Both the position numbers and the translations under genes were made by a program. From Ricinus communis (lineage: Eukaryota > Streptophyta > Magnoliopsida > Malpighiales > Euphorbiaceae), in contig NC_063256.1 of NCBI RefSeq assembly GCF_019578655.1, positions 10,354,001 through 10,418,000 on the forward strand: 64,000 bases of DNA. Reading direction: 5' to 3'. This document shows positions 47,412 through 58,068 of this stretch, piece after piece. Each line of letters begins with the position of its first letter. Position 1 is the stretch's first letter. Under the pieces are notes generated by a model. It saw only the letters and a list, made by a program, of their open reading frames with translations, did not search any database and was not told the DNA's origin.

Positions 47412-49867
47412 ATGGCAAAGACATCAGGAGCAAGTGAGGCTACTAGAGTTCCGGAGGAGGTAAGGCAACTCCAGAGTGAGGTTGTGAAGGACCAGCCGGA
47501 AGCGTCCAAGCCACCAAGGAATGAGAGAGGAAGGTTGAGGGATGTTGTGTCTGACATGGATGCCAGGCTAGCCAAGGTAGAGCTAACTGTGGTCGAGGGA
47601 CAAGATACGTTCTGGGATTTAGAGCAACGCATCGGGGAGCTCGAGAATGGAAGAGAAGAGCTTCAAGAGGGATGCAATGCCTTGAACGAGGGATGTCCAA
47701 GTGTCAAGATCAAGCCAAGACCGTGGAGAAAACTCTCCTTGCCGAGGTTATGACATTGAGGGAGATGCTTGATGGAATGGTTGCTAGGTTGGTGGCAACA
47801 GAGGAAGAGCTTATCCTATGTAAGAAGGCAGCTATCCAGGGAAGTGGAAGCGTGCCAATGATAGTCTCTACTCCATCGAAGTTAGATGTTCCGAAGCCTA
47901 AAGCTTATAAAGGCTCGAGGAACGCCGAAGGAAATTGATAACTTCCCATGGAGCTTGGAGCAATACTTCAAGGCACTTGGCTTAGTAGAAGAAGCCAAGA
48001 AAGTTGACGCTGCCGCACTCTTCCTAGAAGATACCGCAATGTTGTGGTGGAGAAGGAGGAGTGGCGACATGGAAAAAGGGACATGCACCATTAGCTCGTG
48101 GGGAGAATTCAAGGAAGATTTGAAGAAGCAGTTCTACCCCGAGAATGCTATTCGCGATGCAAGGGCCAAGTTGCGGCGACTCTCACATACAGGAAGTATT
48201 AAGGAGTATGTTAAAGAATTCACCGACACACTCCTTGAGATTCCCAAATTATCTAGATGAAGAAGCCTTGTTTGCATTTAAGGATGGGTTGCAGATTTGG
48301 GCAAGGTTGGAGTTGGAGCGCCGTGGTGTCCAAGATCTCAACACCGCCATTGCCATGGCCGAATCCTTGATAGAGATCAGGAGGCAAGACAAGCACAAGC
48401 CTGACCAAGAAAGGAACAGCAACGGAAAGAATGGGGGAGATCGCCACCACAAAAAGGAAGGCTCCTACAGGTTTGACAAACCCAGAGAGGGAGGCAACCA
48501 TGGCAACAAGGATGACAAAGGTGGAGAAAAGCCTCGTATCAAGTGTTTCTTCTGTGATGGACCACATAAGGCGAGAGAGTGCCCTACGAAGAACAAGCTC
48601 TCTGCGTTGGTCGAAGAAAGGGAAGAACACCAGCGAGTGCAAGAGGAGTCCAAGATGGGGTCCCTGCTACTTCTCAGTGCCATCAAAACCAAATTTGAGA
48701 TGCCCAAGTCCGAAAAGAAGGGCCGGTTATTCGTGGAAGCAAAGGTTGGAAGCCGTACGGTAGAAGCATTGATAGATACTGGGGCTAACAACAACTTCCT
48801 CGAGGTAAAAGAGGCAGAAAGACTTGGCATCAAGTATGCAAAGGAGCAAGGGTGGCTCAAGGTTGTGAACTCGGCACCGAACGCAACATGTGGGTTTGCG
48901 CGAGACGTCAAAGTAAGCCTCGGTGAGTGGTTTGGCCTCTTGGATTTTTCCATTATAACGATGGATGATTATGAGATGGTGCTTGGCATAGAGTTTCTGG
49001 ATAAAGTGAATGCATTCCCACTTCCTTTTGCCAACACCATGTGTATCTTGGAGCAAGGGAATACTTGCATGGTACTGTTGAAACGAGAAGCCAAGGTAAA
49101 AGCCATGAAGATCTCGGCCATGCAGCTATCTGAGCGGGTAGAGAAGGCTCAACCGTCATTCCTTGCGGCACTAAAGGAAGAAGTGGCAATCTCGCCACAT
49201 ACAGGGGTCCTAGATGAGTTTGGGAACGTAATGCCTGCGGAATTACCGAAGAAGCTCCCACCGAAGAGAGAGGTGGATCAGAAAATGGAGCTGGTAGAAG
49301 GTACGAGGCCTCTTACAGCAGTCCCTTATAGCATGGAACCCCTTGAGTTCGAAGAGTTACGGAGGCAACCAAAAGAGTTGTTGCATGTTAGCCACACTAA
49401 TCCATCCAAGGCTCCGTGAACCACCCAGCAAAGAGCCAACTCCGAAGCAAGTAAGATGGCAAGCATCCCTTGCGGAGTCCGATTCTGTGAAGGAGTACAA
49501 GCCGAGAAAGGCAAACTTAGTGGCCGATGCGCTAAGTAGCAAGGCAAAGTTAGCTTCCACCACTAATGCTAACTTTCCTTCGTTGGATCAAGGCAAGGTG
49601 GAACCAAACAAGCCCGCCGAATTGTTAAAGCCATTACCGAAGTACAAGGGATGGCATGAGAAAGCCGACAAGGCATGTGCTCCTCTAACCAAGGCCGCCA
49701 AGAGAATGAAGAAGTGGGCGGATGGAAAGAAGAGTCACTCAGAGTTTGAGGAGGGAGGCTTAGTGATGGTAAAGTTCCTTCCCCATCAAGGCCAAAGATT
49801 TGCCAAGGAACTTCAAGGGCATAATCAAGGCATACAGCGGAGACGCGACGAGGGCGTCGCCAGAATG
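47412..49867 (+). pseudogene. gag-pro and pol remnant, unit 3 (frameshifted in gag)
   Basis: The Gag N-terminus starts at 47412 and loses frame at ~47,670, where several bases are missing. Capsid pieces follow in other frames (47672-47938, 47886-48260). A 1-bp change near 48,247 shifts into a frame that stays open to 49419, covering the linker, zinc knuckle, DTG protease and the reverse transcriptase N-edge. The protease-to-RT link is intact here, unlike in unit 2. A deletion at ~49,420 then shifts into the RNase H/integrase C-terminal traces, open to ~49,990. Confidence 0.87.
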
Positions 49868-49868
49868 A

Positions 49869-49879
49869 GTGGGGGAGAA
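49869..49879 (+). other. Polypurine tract, unit 3
   Basis: gtgggggagaa directly before the 3' LTR. Confidence 0.8.
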
Positions 49880-50406
49880 TGTCACAGCCCGCATATTTCC
49901 CCTTCTCGCACAAAGGTTCAGTGGCCCAAGAAGCCTCCAGAGTTCGCTACAAAGCAAGGGAAGATTCTAGAACATTCTAGAATCATCTAGAAGGATCTGG
50001 AAGCATCTGAAACAGTCTAGAATAATATAGAAGCTTGTAGAATGTGTAGATAAGTATGGAAATGTATAGAACATTCTAGATACTTAATCTTAGCCATTAG
50101 ATTGAATGTATCCTCACCGTCCATTGAGGAGGTGGAGGCCTATATATAGCTTAGAGAATTCATTTGTAAGCATGAAGCAAATCAAGTTGCAATCAAGTTG
50201 TAATTAAGCAATTCAAGCTTAATAGAAGAGCAAGTAGTTTCTCTCTCTAGAAGTTCTCTCTCTCTAAGCTCTCTTTTGTTCTTTTTGCCATCCTAGCTAG
50301 CATTTTGCCTAGCATTTGAAGAGTAAGGCTGACTAGCTTACTTGTTTCCACGAGAAAGTAGCTAGTGTCGCACGGTTCGTTGGTAGAAAACACCAAGCCC
50401 GTGACA
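49880..50406 (+). repeat. 3' LTR, unit 3 element
   Basis: 527 bp, ending GTGACA at 50406. The heat shock element is at 49965-49982. The GLB1 stop codon lies only ~400 bp further right, so this LTR sits in or near the GLB1 3' flank. Confidence 0.93.
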
Positions 50407-50807
50407 CTAGGTACAGGGTTTGAGATGATGTTGTGTTGGTATACTTTCAGACTACACATCACAACATGTTACTGTAAGCCAAATCAAATGTAATCCTTAA
50501 CAAACATTCTGCCAGATTTAATTCATTTAACCAAATAGACCGCTGATTCATTGAATAGCTATAATAAGGGAGCAACGTAATTGTTAACATTACTCCTCTT
50601 CTTGTTATTTATCTTGCAAGCACTTGAACAAATCCGCGATCCTTCCGTTTTGAATTATCATCAACAGGATAATGAAAAGTTCTTTGTTTCTTTAGTTAAG
50701 AAAACAAAAAATCAAATTATCAAGCTATACTGGATAATGGCTGATAAGGGCGGGGCTTTTTCTCAAAGGACAGTTAGTCTTGAATGCTATATTGCTGGTC
50801 AAAGCAG

Positions 50808-53800
50808 TCAAGCAGAAGTACTCATGTCAGATCGCCCTCCTGTCATCCTCTCAGCCTTATCGCCCCGCTCACCTGAAAATTGCACAGAAAGATTTGCTTA
50901 GATCAGATGCCTTCAGAATTCCAGCTATGTAATAAAAAACCAAATTTGGTTGATAAAAAAGCAAATGTATTTACCAAAGGACTCTAATTACATCCGAAGC
51001 AGTGACCGCGAAACTAATAAAACGCCATTAGAAGCTTGATGATATACCTTACACTTTCTAATAACTCAAACCACCAAGCTGTTTACACTTGGTAGATTGA
51101 TATGCACACACTGGCGTCGTTACTGCATAATGTATCATGATCATTTAGCTTTTTTTCTCTTGATTGATGGTATACAATATATATCTTCACTCTGCATTTC
51201 TAACTTAGTGTCTCAGACTTTATGAGATAATTATACAATTCATGGTGATTGTGTAACAGCCAAGTCCATATAATATAAAGCCCAGCAGAAGCTTATAAGA
51301 TTGATACTACATGTTTTGACAAGAGGGTATAGTAAAATTGACCTATGGCTCAATGAGTAACTAGGTAATTAATTATTATATTGCCCGCCACAACAGGGTA
51401 TGAGAGAAGAGACTATGTATAAGAGTGCAAGAAACACGCAATGGCTTTCCCATCTACCTATCAACAATAAATAACACATTGAAACCTGCACGGACAATAT
51501 TCCTCACAAGCTATTGAGGTTAGTGCACCATTCTTATCATAATTATTGATGACATCAAGATCTCTCGCGCACTAGTGAGCATGTGCACTGCAAGCACACA
51601 TTCAATCATAATGGAAGAGAGGCCTAAGAGGAAACCCAAGCAAAAAAAAAGTTTTTGTTCTTATGTAAAAGTTATAATTCAAATAAACTATCTGAAGCTG
51701 CAAGCCTCCAAAGCACTAAAGTAAATCACTAAACCTGACCCCGTAAAATAGCAAAAACTGCTGCTACTAAATCCCAAAAACAAAAGGCACTATTAAATAG
51801 TTAGGCAGAAAGTCTCCGAAAAATGTTTATGTAATCCACTACTAAAACTAATGAAAGAAAGAAAAAAGTTTAATCTTACAGAAAATATTGCCATCTCCAA
51901 TCTCTCCAGTCCTTGCCTCCTCAATGATTTTTTCTATAACATCCTCAACCTAAGATAATGTAAAGCATTTAATAAGTAAGAATTTGGCAACGGAAATGTT
52001 GCATCTTTGAAAAAATAATAAACATATATTTTACATGCGTCAGTATGATAATCAATTTCTTCATAATAAAAAAACATTATTTCAAATGTTAGTACTTGTG
52101 TTACCACAGGGTTACCACTTAGACAAATCACCATGCATACCTTGTCTTTGCTAACCACGATCTCCATCTTAACTTTAGCAACAAACTTGTCTTCAGAAAA
52201 TTCTGAGCCTGCAGCATCATAAGCAATAATAACCAAGGAATCATGCTAAGGTTAATCAATTTAATCTGATTTCTTTTAAAGAAAAGAAATCGCAATGTGA
52301 AACAAATGGTTAAACAAAAAAATGCAATTCCTGATACAGATTGTAAATTTAGTTATCATAATTTCGCATATTATAATCAAGTCATCGAATTCCCAAGAGT
52401 TTGATGGTTATCCAAGTGAAGAGCTTACCACCCTGCCTCTCAGTTGAACCACCTTGAGCACCAAAACCTCGAACATCGGGGAAGCGGTAACACCTCGAAT
52501 ACCAATTTTTAGCAAAGCCTTCATTTATAATAATAGAAATAAAAATTAGTACTTGCGCCATGCAACTTTAGAAAATATGATGGCCTTCAGAAATTCAACA
52601 ATTAGCAAGTAAGTGTGCATATATATAGAAGTCAAAGGACGATTAAATGAAACAAACCACTGATAGAACAGAAAAGAAAATGGAGGTTGGACCTTGACCA
52701 GGAAAAAGAATGCATAGCCATCCTTGTATTTTAGGGGTGTCAAAAGAGCTGAAGTATTGACTAAAGTCAATTTCAAGCAGTGGAAAGTCACTGTCCATAT
52801 ACACATATACACATTCAAATATGCGCATGAATATGAAATATGAAGGCGCTTGATTAACCACCTAATAAGTATTATCAATCAAAAAATGGTTCTGCAATGC
52901 ATTAACAATCTCAATCCGTCTAAATCAGAAAATTAAGAAGCATAATTAGATAAGACGAGCTGATTATTTGATATTTATTGACACCTAAACTATCACACAG
53001 TTTAGGCATTTCTGTGGAATGATGGCTCTCATAATGACCAAAGACGCATTGATGAAGAAATGACACACATCACACCTCTGAGTTACCTAAACAAGCCACA
53101 ATTTCCCTAATCCCCTCTTGAAACATAAAAGGAGATAAAGCTAGTATTAAAACCAATCCAAACCATTTCCACCAATTACGAAAATGAGGAGACAAAACTA
53201 GTAGTCTTCTTTGTAAAATTTAGAAACTATTTTTTGCAGTACTGGAAACACTTACCGAAGAAACTTGCGAGACTCGCCAGGGCCTATTACGTACCCGAAT
53301 CCAACAACACAATGCACAGATAAAAGGAAAAGAAAAAAGATAGAATTAATAAGTCGTGTGTACACAATGGGGGAAAAGAATAAATTCAAAAAATAACAAT
53401 TGGCCAGTGGCAGCACCTGAGAATTGCTTCCACTTTCTAGAATTTAGCATCAGGAATGTAGTCTACGAACAATTAAGTAGAGAAAGGAATAAAGATTCGG
53501 AAAGCTAATAAATCACTAGATTTGCATGAGATTAAAAGACCCAGACCCATGAATTAAATGCCAAGAAAGAAAGAAATGAAAAATGAAACGTCATATATAC
53601 CTGACGTCATCTCATTCGATTTCGCATCTTGGAACTTCTCAAAATGCTTCTCCGGAACTTGGAGGTCTACTTGAGAAGTCGAAATGTCTAAAACATCTCG
53701 CTGCGACAGTATCTTCACTTGCGGAACCTCCTTAGAGTCTTCTTTCCTGGACGATTTTGGACGAGAGTTGCGTCTTCTTCAAAGGTAGTTCGACGGTAAG

Positions 53801-53868
53801 ATTCTACGTGGAAGACTCTAGCTTGTTCGTATCGTCTTCTTGTGAAGGGATCTTTCGACCGGCGACAT
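50808..53868 (-). pseudogene. GLB1: P-II (GLB1-like) gene copy, unit 3/4 boundary, best-preserved splice sites
   Basis: Exons read on the minus strand: 53868-53601 (N-exon, frameshifted here), 53462-53417 (DYIPDAKF, TAG, KVEAILR), 53283-53256 (PWRVSQVSS), 52518-52429 (ALLKIGIRG, T-loop, ERQGG; insertion near 52,478), 52208-52141 (GSEFSEDKFVAKVKMEIVVS), 51949-51880 (VEDVIEKIIEEARTGEIGDG), ~51017-50981 (DVIRVRTG-type, damaged) and 50872-50808 (ERGDKAERMTGGRSDMSTSA, stop). Junction phases agree with the plant P-II fold. The TAG replaces the conserved Tyr of FYKVEAI and is shared by all copies, so the gene was probably dead, or the base is wrong, before amplification. The C-terminal extension is the Q-loop region used for glutamine sensing in most plants. 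The N-exon lacks plastid transit-peptide features. Confidence 0.86.
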
Positions 53869-55256
53869 GCTAGAGAAAGCAAATATGAAGAGCACTAATT
53901 AGAGAGAGGAATGCGTTTATAAACATGCAATTTAGAGAAGAATACCTTCACGGTGTTTTTGGTGCTCATTGCGGAGAGAGAAAGTAAAACGGTTTTTCGG
54001 TGAGAGAGCGTATGGTACATATAGGGCGTGCAATAGAGGTCTTTCAGGGTGAACGGTAAGCCCTGCTATTGTGTGTTCTTGTTTTGGCGGTTAGAGAGAG
54101 AATTTAAACAGTTAGCGGAAAATTACTTTATAATAAATAAGCTATCATCCTATATTTATTAATTTTAAATAATAAAATATATAAAAATTATATAATATTA
54201 AAATATAAAATATTTATACATGTATCTTATTTTTATTAGTTAATTAATTTTTTTATTAATTATTATTTTTATATCATTTTAAAAATGTCATTTGGAATAA
54301 AAATAAAATATTTATACTAAACTGACAAGAGGACTATTAAAATATTGAGCTTTTCCTCCTGGAGCTATGTTTGGGGACAGAAATGTTTAGTTATCGAGAC
54401 GGAACGATGAATTCATGCAGTTTTTAGCACAATGGCGAATTTGTTAAGCAAAACGAACTCAGCTTTGAATTTTCTACGGTTTTACTGAATGAAATGGACC
54501 GGAAAAACACTCTCAGCTGAGAAGGATTCTTTAAGCCACCAATTGCAAGTCCAGTGATTGTAGATCTCGATTTCGAACTCTACTCTCTCTAAATCACGCT
54601 GACTTGACTTTTTACCAAATACGGGACTCTTATAAAAGCGAGCTACCATAGATGTAGGCTTCCGCACCAACTGTCTATAAAAAGGTTACTCATTTTGCTG
54701 AAATCTACAGATTATGCTATTAAACTTCTTTGATCTACCAATGCAAACTTTGTATCAATGGCTTAGAGCAACCAAAAGAAATATACTTATAGAAACAAAG
54801 CTCTGATACAACCCTGTATTTTCTTTTGGAAGAGTATTTATAGCCAAACTCCATAATTAGTCCACATATAAGGAAACACACAGTAAGCCAATTTTTAAGG
54901 CTAGTCAGAACTTTGAAGTTTCAGGTTAAAAAGGATTGCTTATATGTGCATAAAGAATAAGAAATTGTACATGACTTCCTGAGTTCCTCAGTATGAAGTA
55001 CAATGAGACTAATTCATCTCCAATGTTAACCAACAAATTAATTACTCGAGTAAATCAATTGCTTGATAATGCTAAAATCAAAACAGAAGGATGAGCTTGG
55101 TAAAACTGAACCAGATGATACAATCAAACCCATGGCATTCATATATGATAAGTTTCTCAGAAGACTTGGTTCCATCAATTAGCTTGCAAAGCGAACAAAC
55201 ACCAGCAAAGGAAGAAGGACGGCTCAGAATGGAACTCTTATAATGCCAACCAGGCT

Positions 55257-55846
55257 CTACTTGTCAAACTCCCATATGACGCCTCCATCCTCTGAAATAC
55301 CAGAAAATACACATCGGTAACATGGCACAAGCTGTATTGACATTGCAAACAAATATCTCTGACAATACTTGCTCAAAGTTGCCAATTTCTTTCAGGTGTT
55401 CAAGATGTCATAGCTAAGTTAACATGCCAAGAACCATAAATAACAACTCATAATCAATTTTAATATAGTCATTTGTGTCTCATCCATTCAAATAGTTACA
55501 TTACACTTAGGGATGACTATTACCATCTTTTCCTTGCCTACTTCCTTCTTCTCTTTGTTTTGCAGGCAAGAAGAATAAGTTACTATACCTTTAACTTTCT
55601 TGTTTATCCAGATCTCAAGCAGCATACCAGCACCGATTCCACCAGCAATACATGCCCCATAGAATGCAATTCGCGGAGGGCAGAGACCTACGGGAAGGAA
55701 ATAGTAGTCTGGAATTTGCCTAATCTTTTAGGAAGCCGTTTCCTTATAACCGATTTAGCACCAGCACTAGGGTCCTTCTGCAATTCACCGCCTATAGCTT
55801 TCCAATCAACCCCCTTGAATGGATCTTTTGGCTCTTCAGTCCCCAT
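55257..55846 (-). pseudogene. 97-aa membrane protein gene, unit 4 (frameshifted)
   Basis: Exons 55846-55589 and 55291-55257. It has the same three single-base indels as unit 2 (attcgcgg, acgggaag, cttttagg), giving a net -1 in exon A. Because this is the copy beside intact KLCR, one would expect it to be the functional one. Its damage is therefore suspect. Confidence 0.72.
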
Positions 55847-57299
55847 CCCCAAACACCACGACACAGCTCAAATCTGTGAATTCAGAACGGAAAAATGAAT
55901 GCAGCATGAATTATGATCCATGAAACTAATGTCCAACTAACGGGTAGGGTACCCACCCATTTCAGGATATCCAAACACGAACTCAATTAAACTACACATA
56001 CCCAAACTCGTCCCAAATCCCTTTAAAAGACTACTTATATTGTCCGAACCCGTCCCAAATCCAAATAGAAATACTTGCATACTAACCGAACCCACCCAAA
56101 CTCGTTTAATATATAAATCTTAAATAAATTTTATGAATACTTAACGTATAGCAGGTACCTTACCATCTAAATACCCGTTTATATGAACATTTGAGCAATT
56201 GAACGATATAATCAGTTTTCATTGAACAAGATGATCGACATTGATAGTGCTAGAGCCTAAAGAGCACAAAAAATAGCATAAGCAACACGAGTAATAAATC
56301 AACCAGCTCAAACAATGAGGAAATGTCAGTGCCTTCCAATTAGAAATGGGTTAAGGTCAAAATGAATCAGAAAGTAAAAGATATGAAAGATGACTTCTTA
56401 TTTACAAGAAACTAAAAAATACCAAAAAGGAAAGCTGGTAGAAAAACAAAAAAAAAAAAATTCAAAGAACAGGTATATATAATACTATAGAAAAACAAAG
56501 AACCATAAAGAATAACAAAACATGTACAGAACGAGAATTACTTGAACCTAACCTTAAACGCACTACCAATGAATTCTAACCTTTGTGAACAAATATGAAG
56601 ATGAAGACCGCTAATGATCTTTCAGTTTTATGTTTCGGATCAAGGAAGAAGAGATGAAGAACAATGTCTGAATTTAGTCAGTAACAGAAATTTCAAATCA
56701 ATCCGTGTTTATGATTTTAGGGATTCTGGTTTTGTAGTTTAGAATTTAGACTAACGATTTTGAAACACTTTTGATGGGCCAAGTTCCGTGGGGTGAGTTG
56801 GCAGTTGCTCACTCCATTTTAAGTATCGCCGGAAAATGTGACCTAATTGAGTTCTGTGTGAAAACTCACTGGAATAATAAAATTGAAATTTATCTCTTGA
56901 TCTGTGATTAAATTAGATAAACTTAATAATACAGACTATAAGCAATAAAAGATTTATAAATTTAAAATTATTTAAACAATTAAGCCAACAAAAAATCCTA
57001 ACCCTTTCTTCTTAAAAATCCAAATGTTAAAAACTCTCAGAGTGTTTCGCCCTAGCTAGCTCACCACACAAAAATATATTATCAATCTCACTGTAGCAAT
57101 TTGCGTGGCATCATAGTCAAGTTTCTTCTCAAGACTTCGCAACTTTTTAACTTAAATTACCAAAAATTACATGAGGAACAAAAGATTACCTCTGGAATCA
57201 CCGGACCCGAAGTCTCTAGAGCAGCAACAAGTCAGGAAAAAAGGCAGGGGAGAGAGAAAGGAGCAGCCTAACGTTTGTATTGTAGAACAATATGCTGTA

Positions 57300-58068
57300 G
57301 CGCACCGTTTCATTCCAATTCGTTCAGTTAAGGGGTCATAAACGCGGCCGTTTCATGATGGGATGGCAAAATGGTAATTTCGAAGTAAATAATGGGTCAT
57401 CTCATTCTCATCTAACGTGGCTACACTGAACGCAGCGACTGGACTGAAATCGGTGTTGCTGAAGGACGAAGCAAAGGGAGCGTGTTTTTGACAAAGAAGA
57501 AGGGAAAAACACTTAAAAAGAGTGCAAAGGAAGAGAGCTCATAAAAATATAGGAGAGGTCGTGAATTATTGACTGTTGTTAGTTTGGATTAATGGATTTT
57601 GTATCTCTGTTTCTTCCATTTTTCGTTCTGAAATTCGTGATTAAATTAAAGTACCCCAACTCCATGATCATTAGAAGTCTCTTCCACGAAACCATCATTC
57701 GCCACTACCACCATAATCATCATCAACATTGATCAGTTCCCTCTCCGTAACCTCTTTTCTTCCTCTATAGACTACTAGTTTCTGCAATTTTATCTCCACG
57801 CTTCCATTTTTATTTCTTGTGTATACTTCACGAAACCAACAACCCCATTTGATTTTGTGTTGTCTTTTTCTTTATATTTCAATTATAGTTGGTCCCTTCT
57901 TCACTGTCAAGCGTCGGAGAAACCCATCTAATTAATCTACTGCATTTATTCAGTATTGACAGCCCACCTCTTCGCTAATTGTCCAGTGGAGCCGGACGTG
58001 GTATTTAAATGAGCCTTTTGAAACTGAATTGAGTTGTGGTGTCTCATACTATTATTCAGTTTGCAAAA
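57300..58068. promoter_or_regulatory. Divergent promoter of KLCR and the 97-aa gene (parental copy)
   Basis: The KLCR side has TATTTAAAT at 58002-58010, ~60 bp before the ATG at 58069. The leftward side serves the leader exon of the 97-aa gene (donor CAGAG|GTAATC near 57,188). The two transcription units start less than 0.8 kb apart. Confidence 0.5.

Larger units (their letters stand above)
46842..50406 (+). mobile_element. Non-autonomous Ty3-type LTR retrotransposon, unit 3 (3,565 bp)
   Basis: LTRs 46842-47377 (536 bp) and 49880-50406 (527 bp), same site as in units 1 and 2. The right flank, ctaggtac, best preserves the target duplication. Confidence 0.94.
38855..53592. repeat. Tandem unit 3 (14,738 bp)
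   Basis: Third full copy, with an intact 97-aa gene and the most nearly complete GLB1 last exon. Around 39,640-39,860 several CAG-type sites read CGG or are shortened compared with units 1, 2 and 4. Confidence 0.93.
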
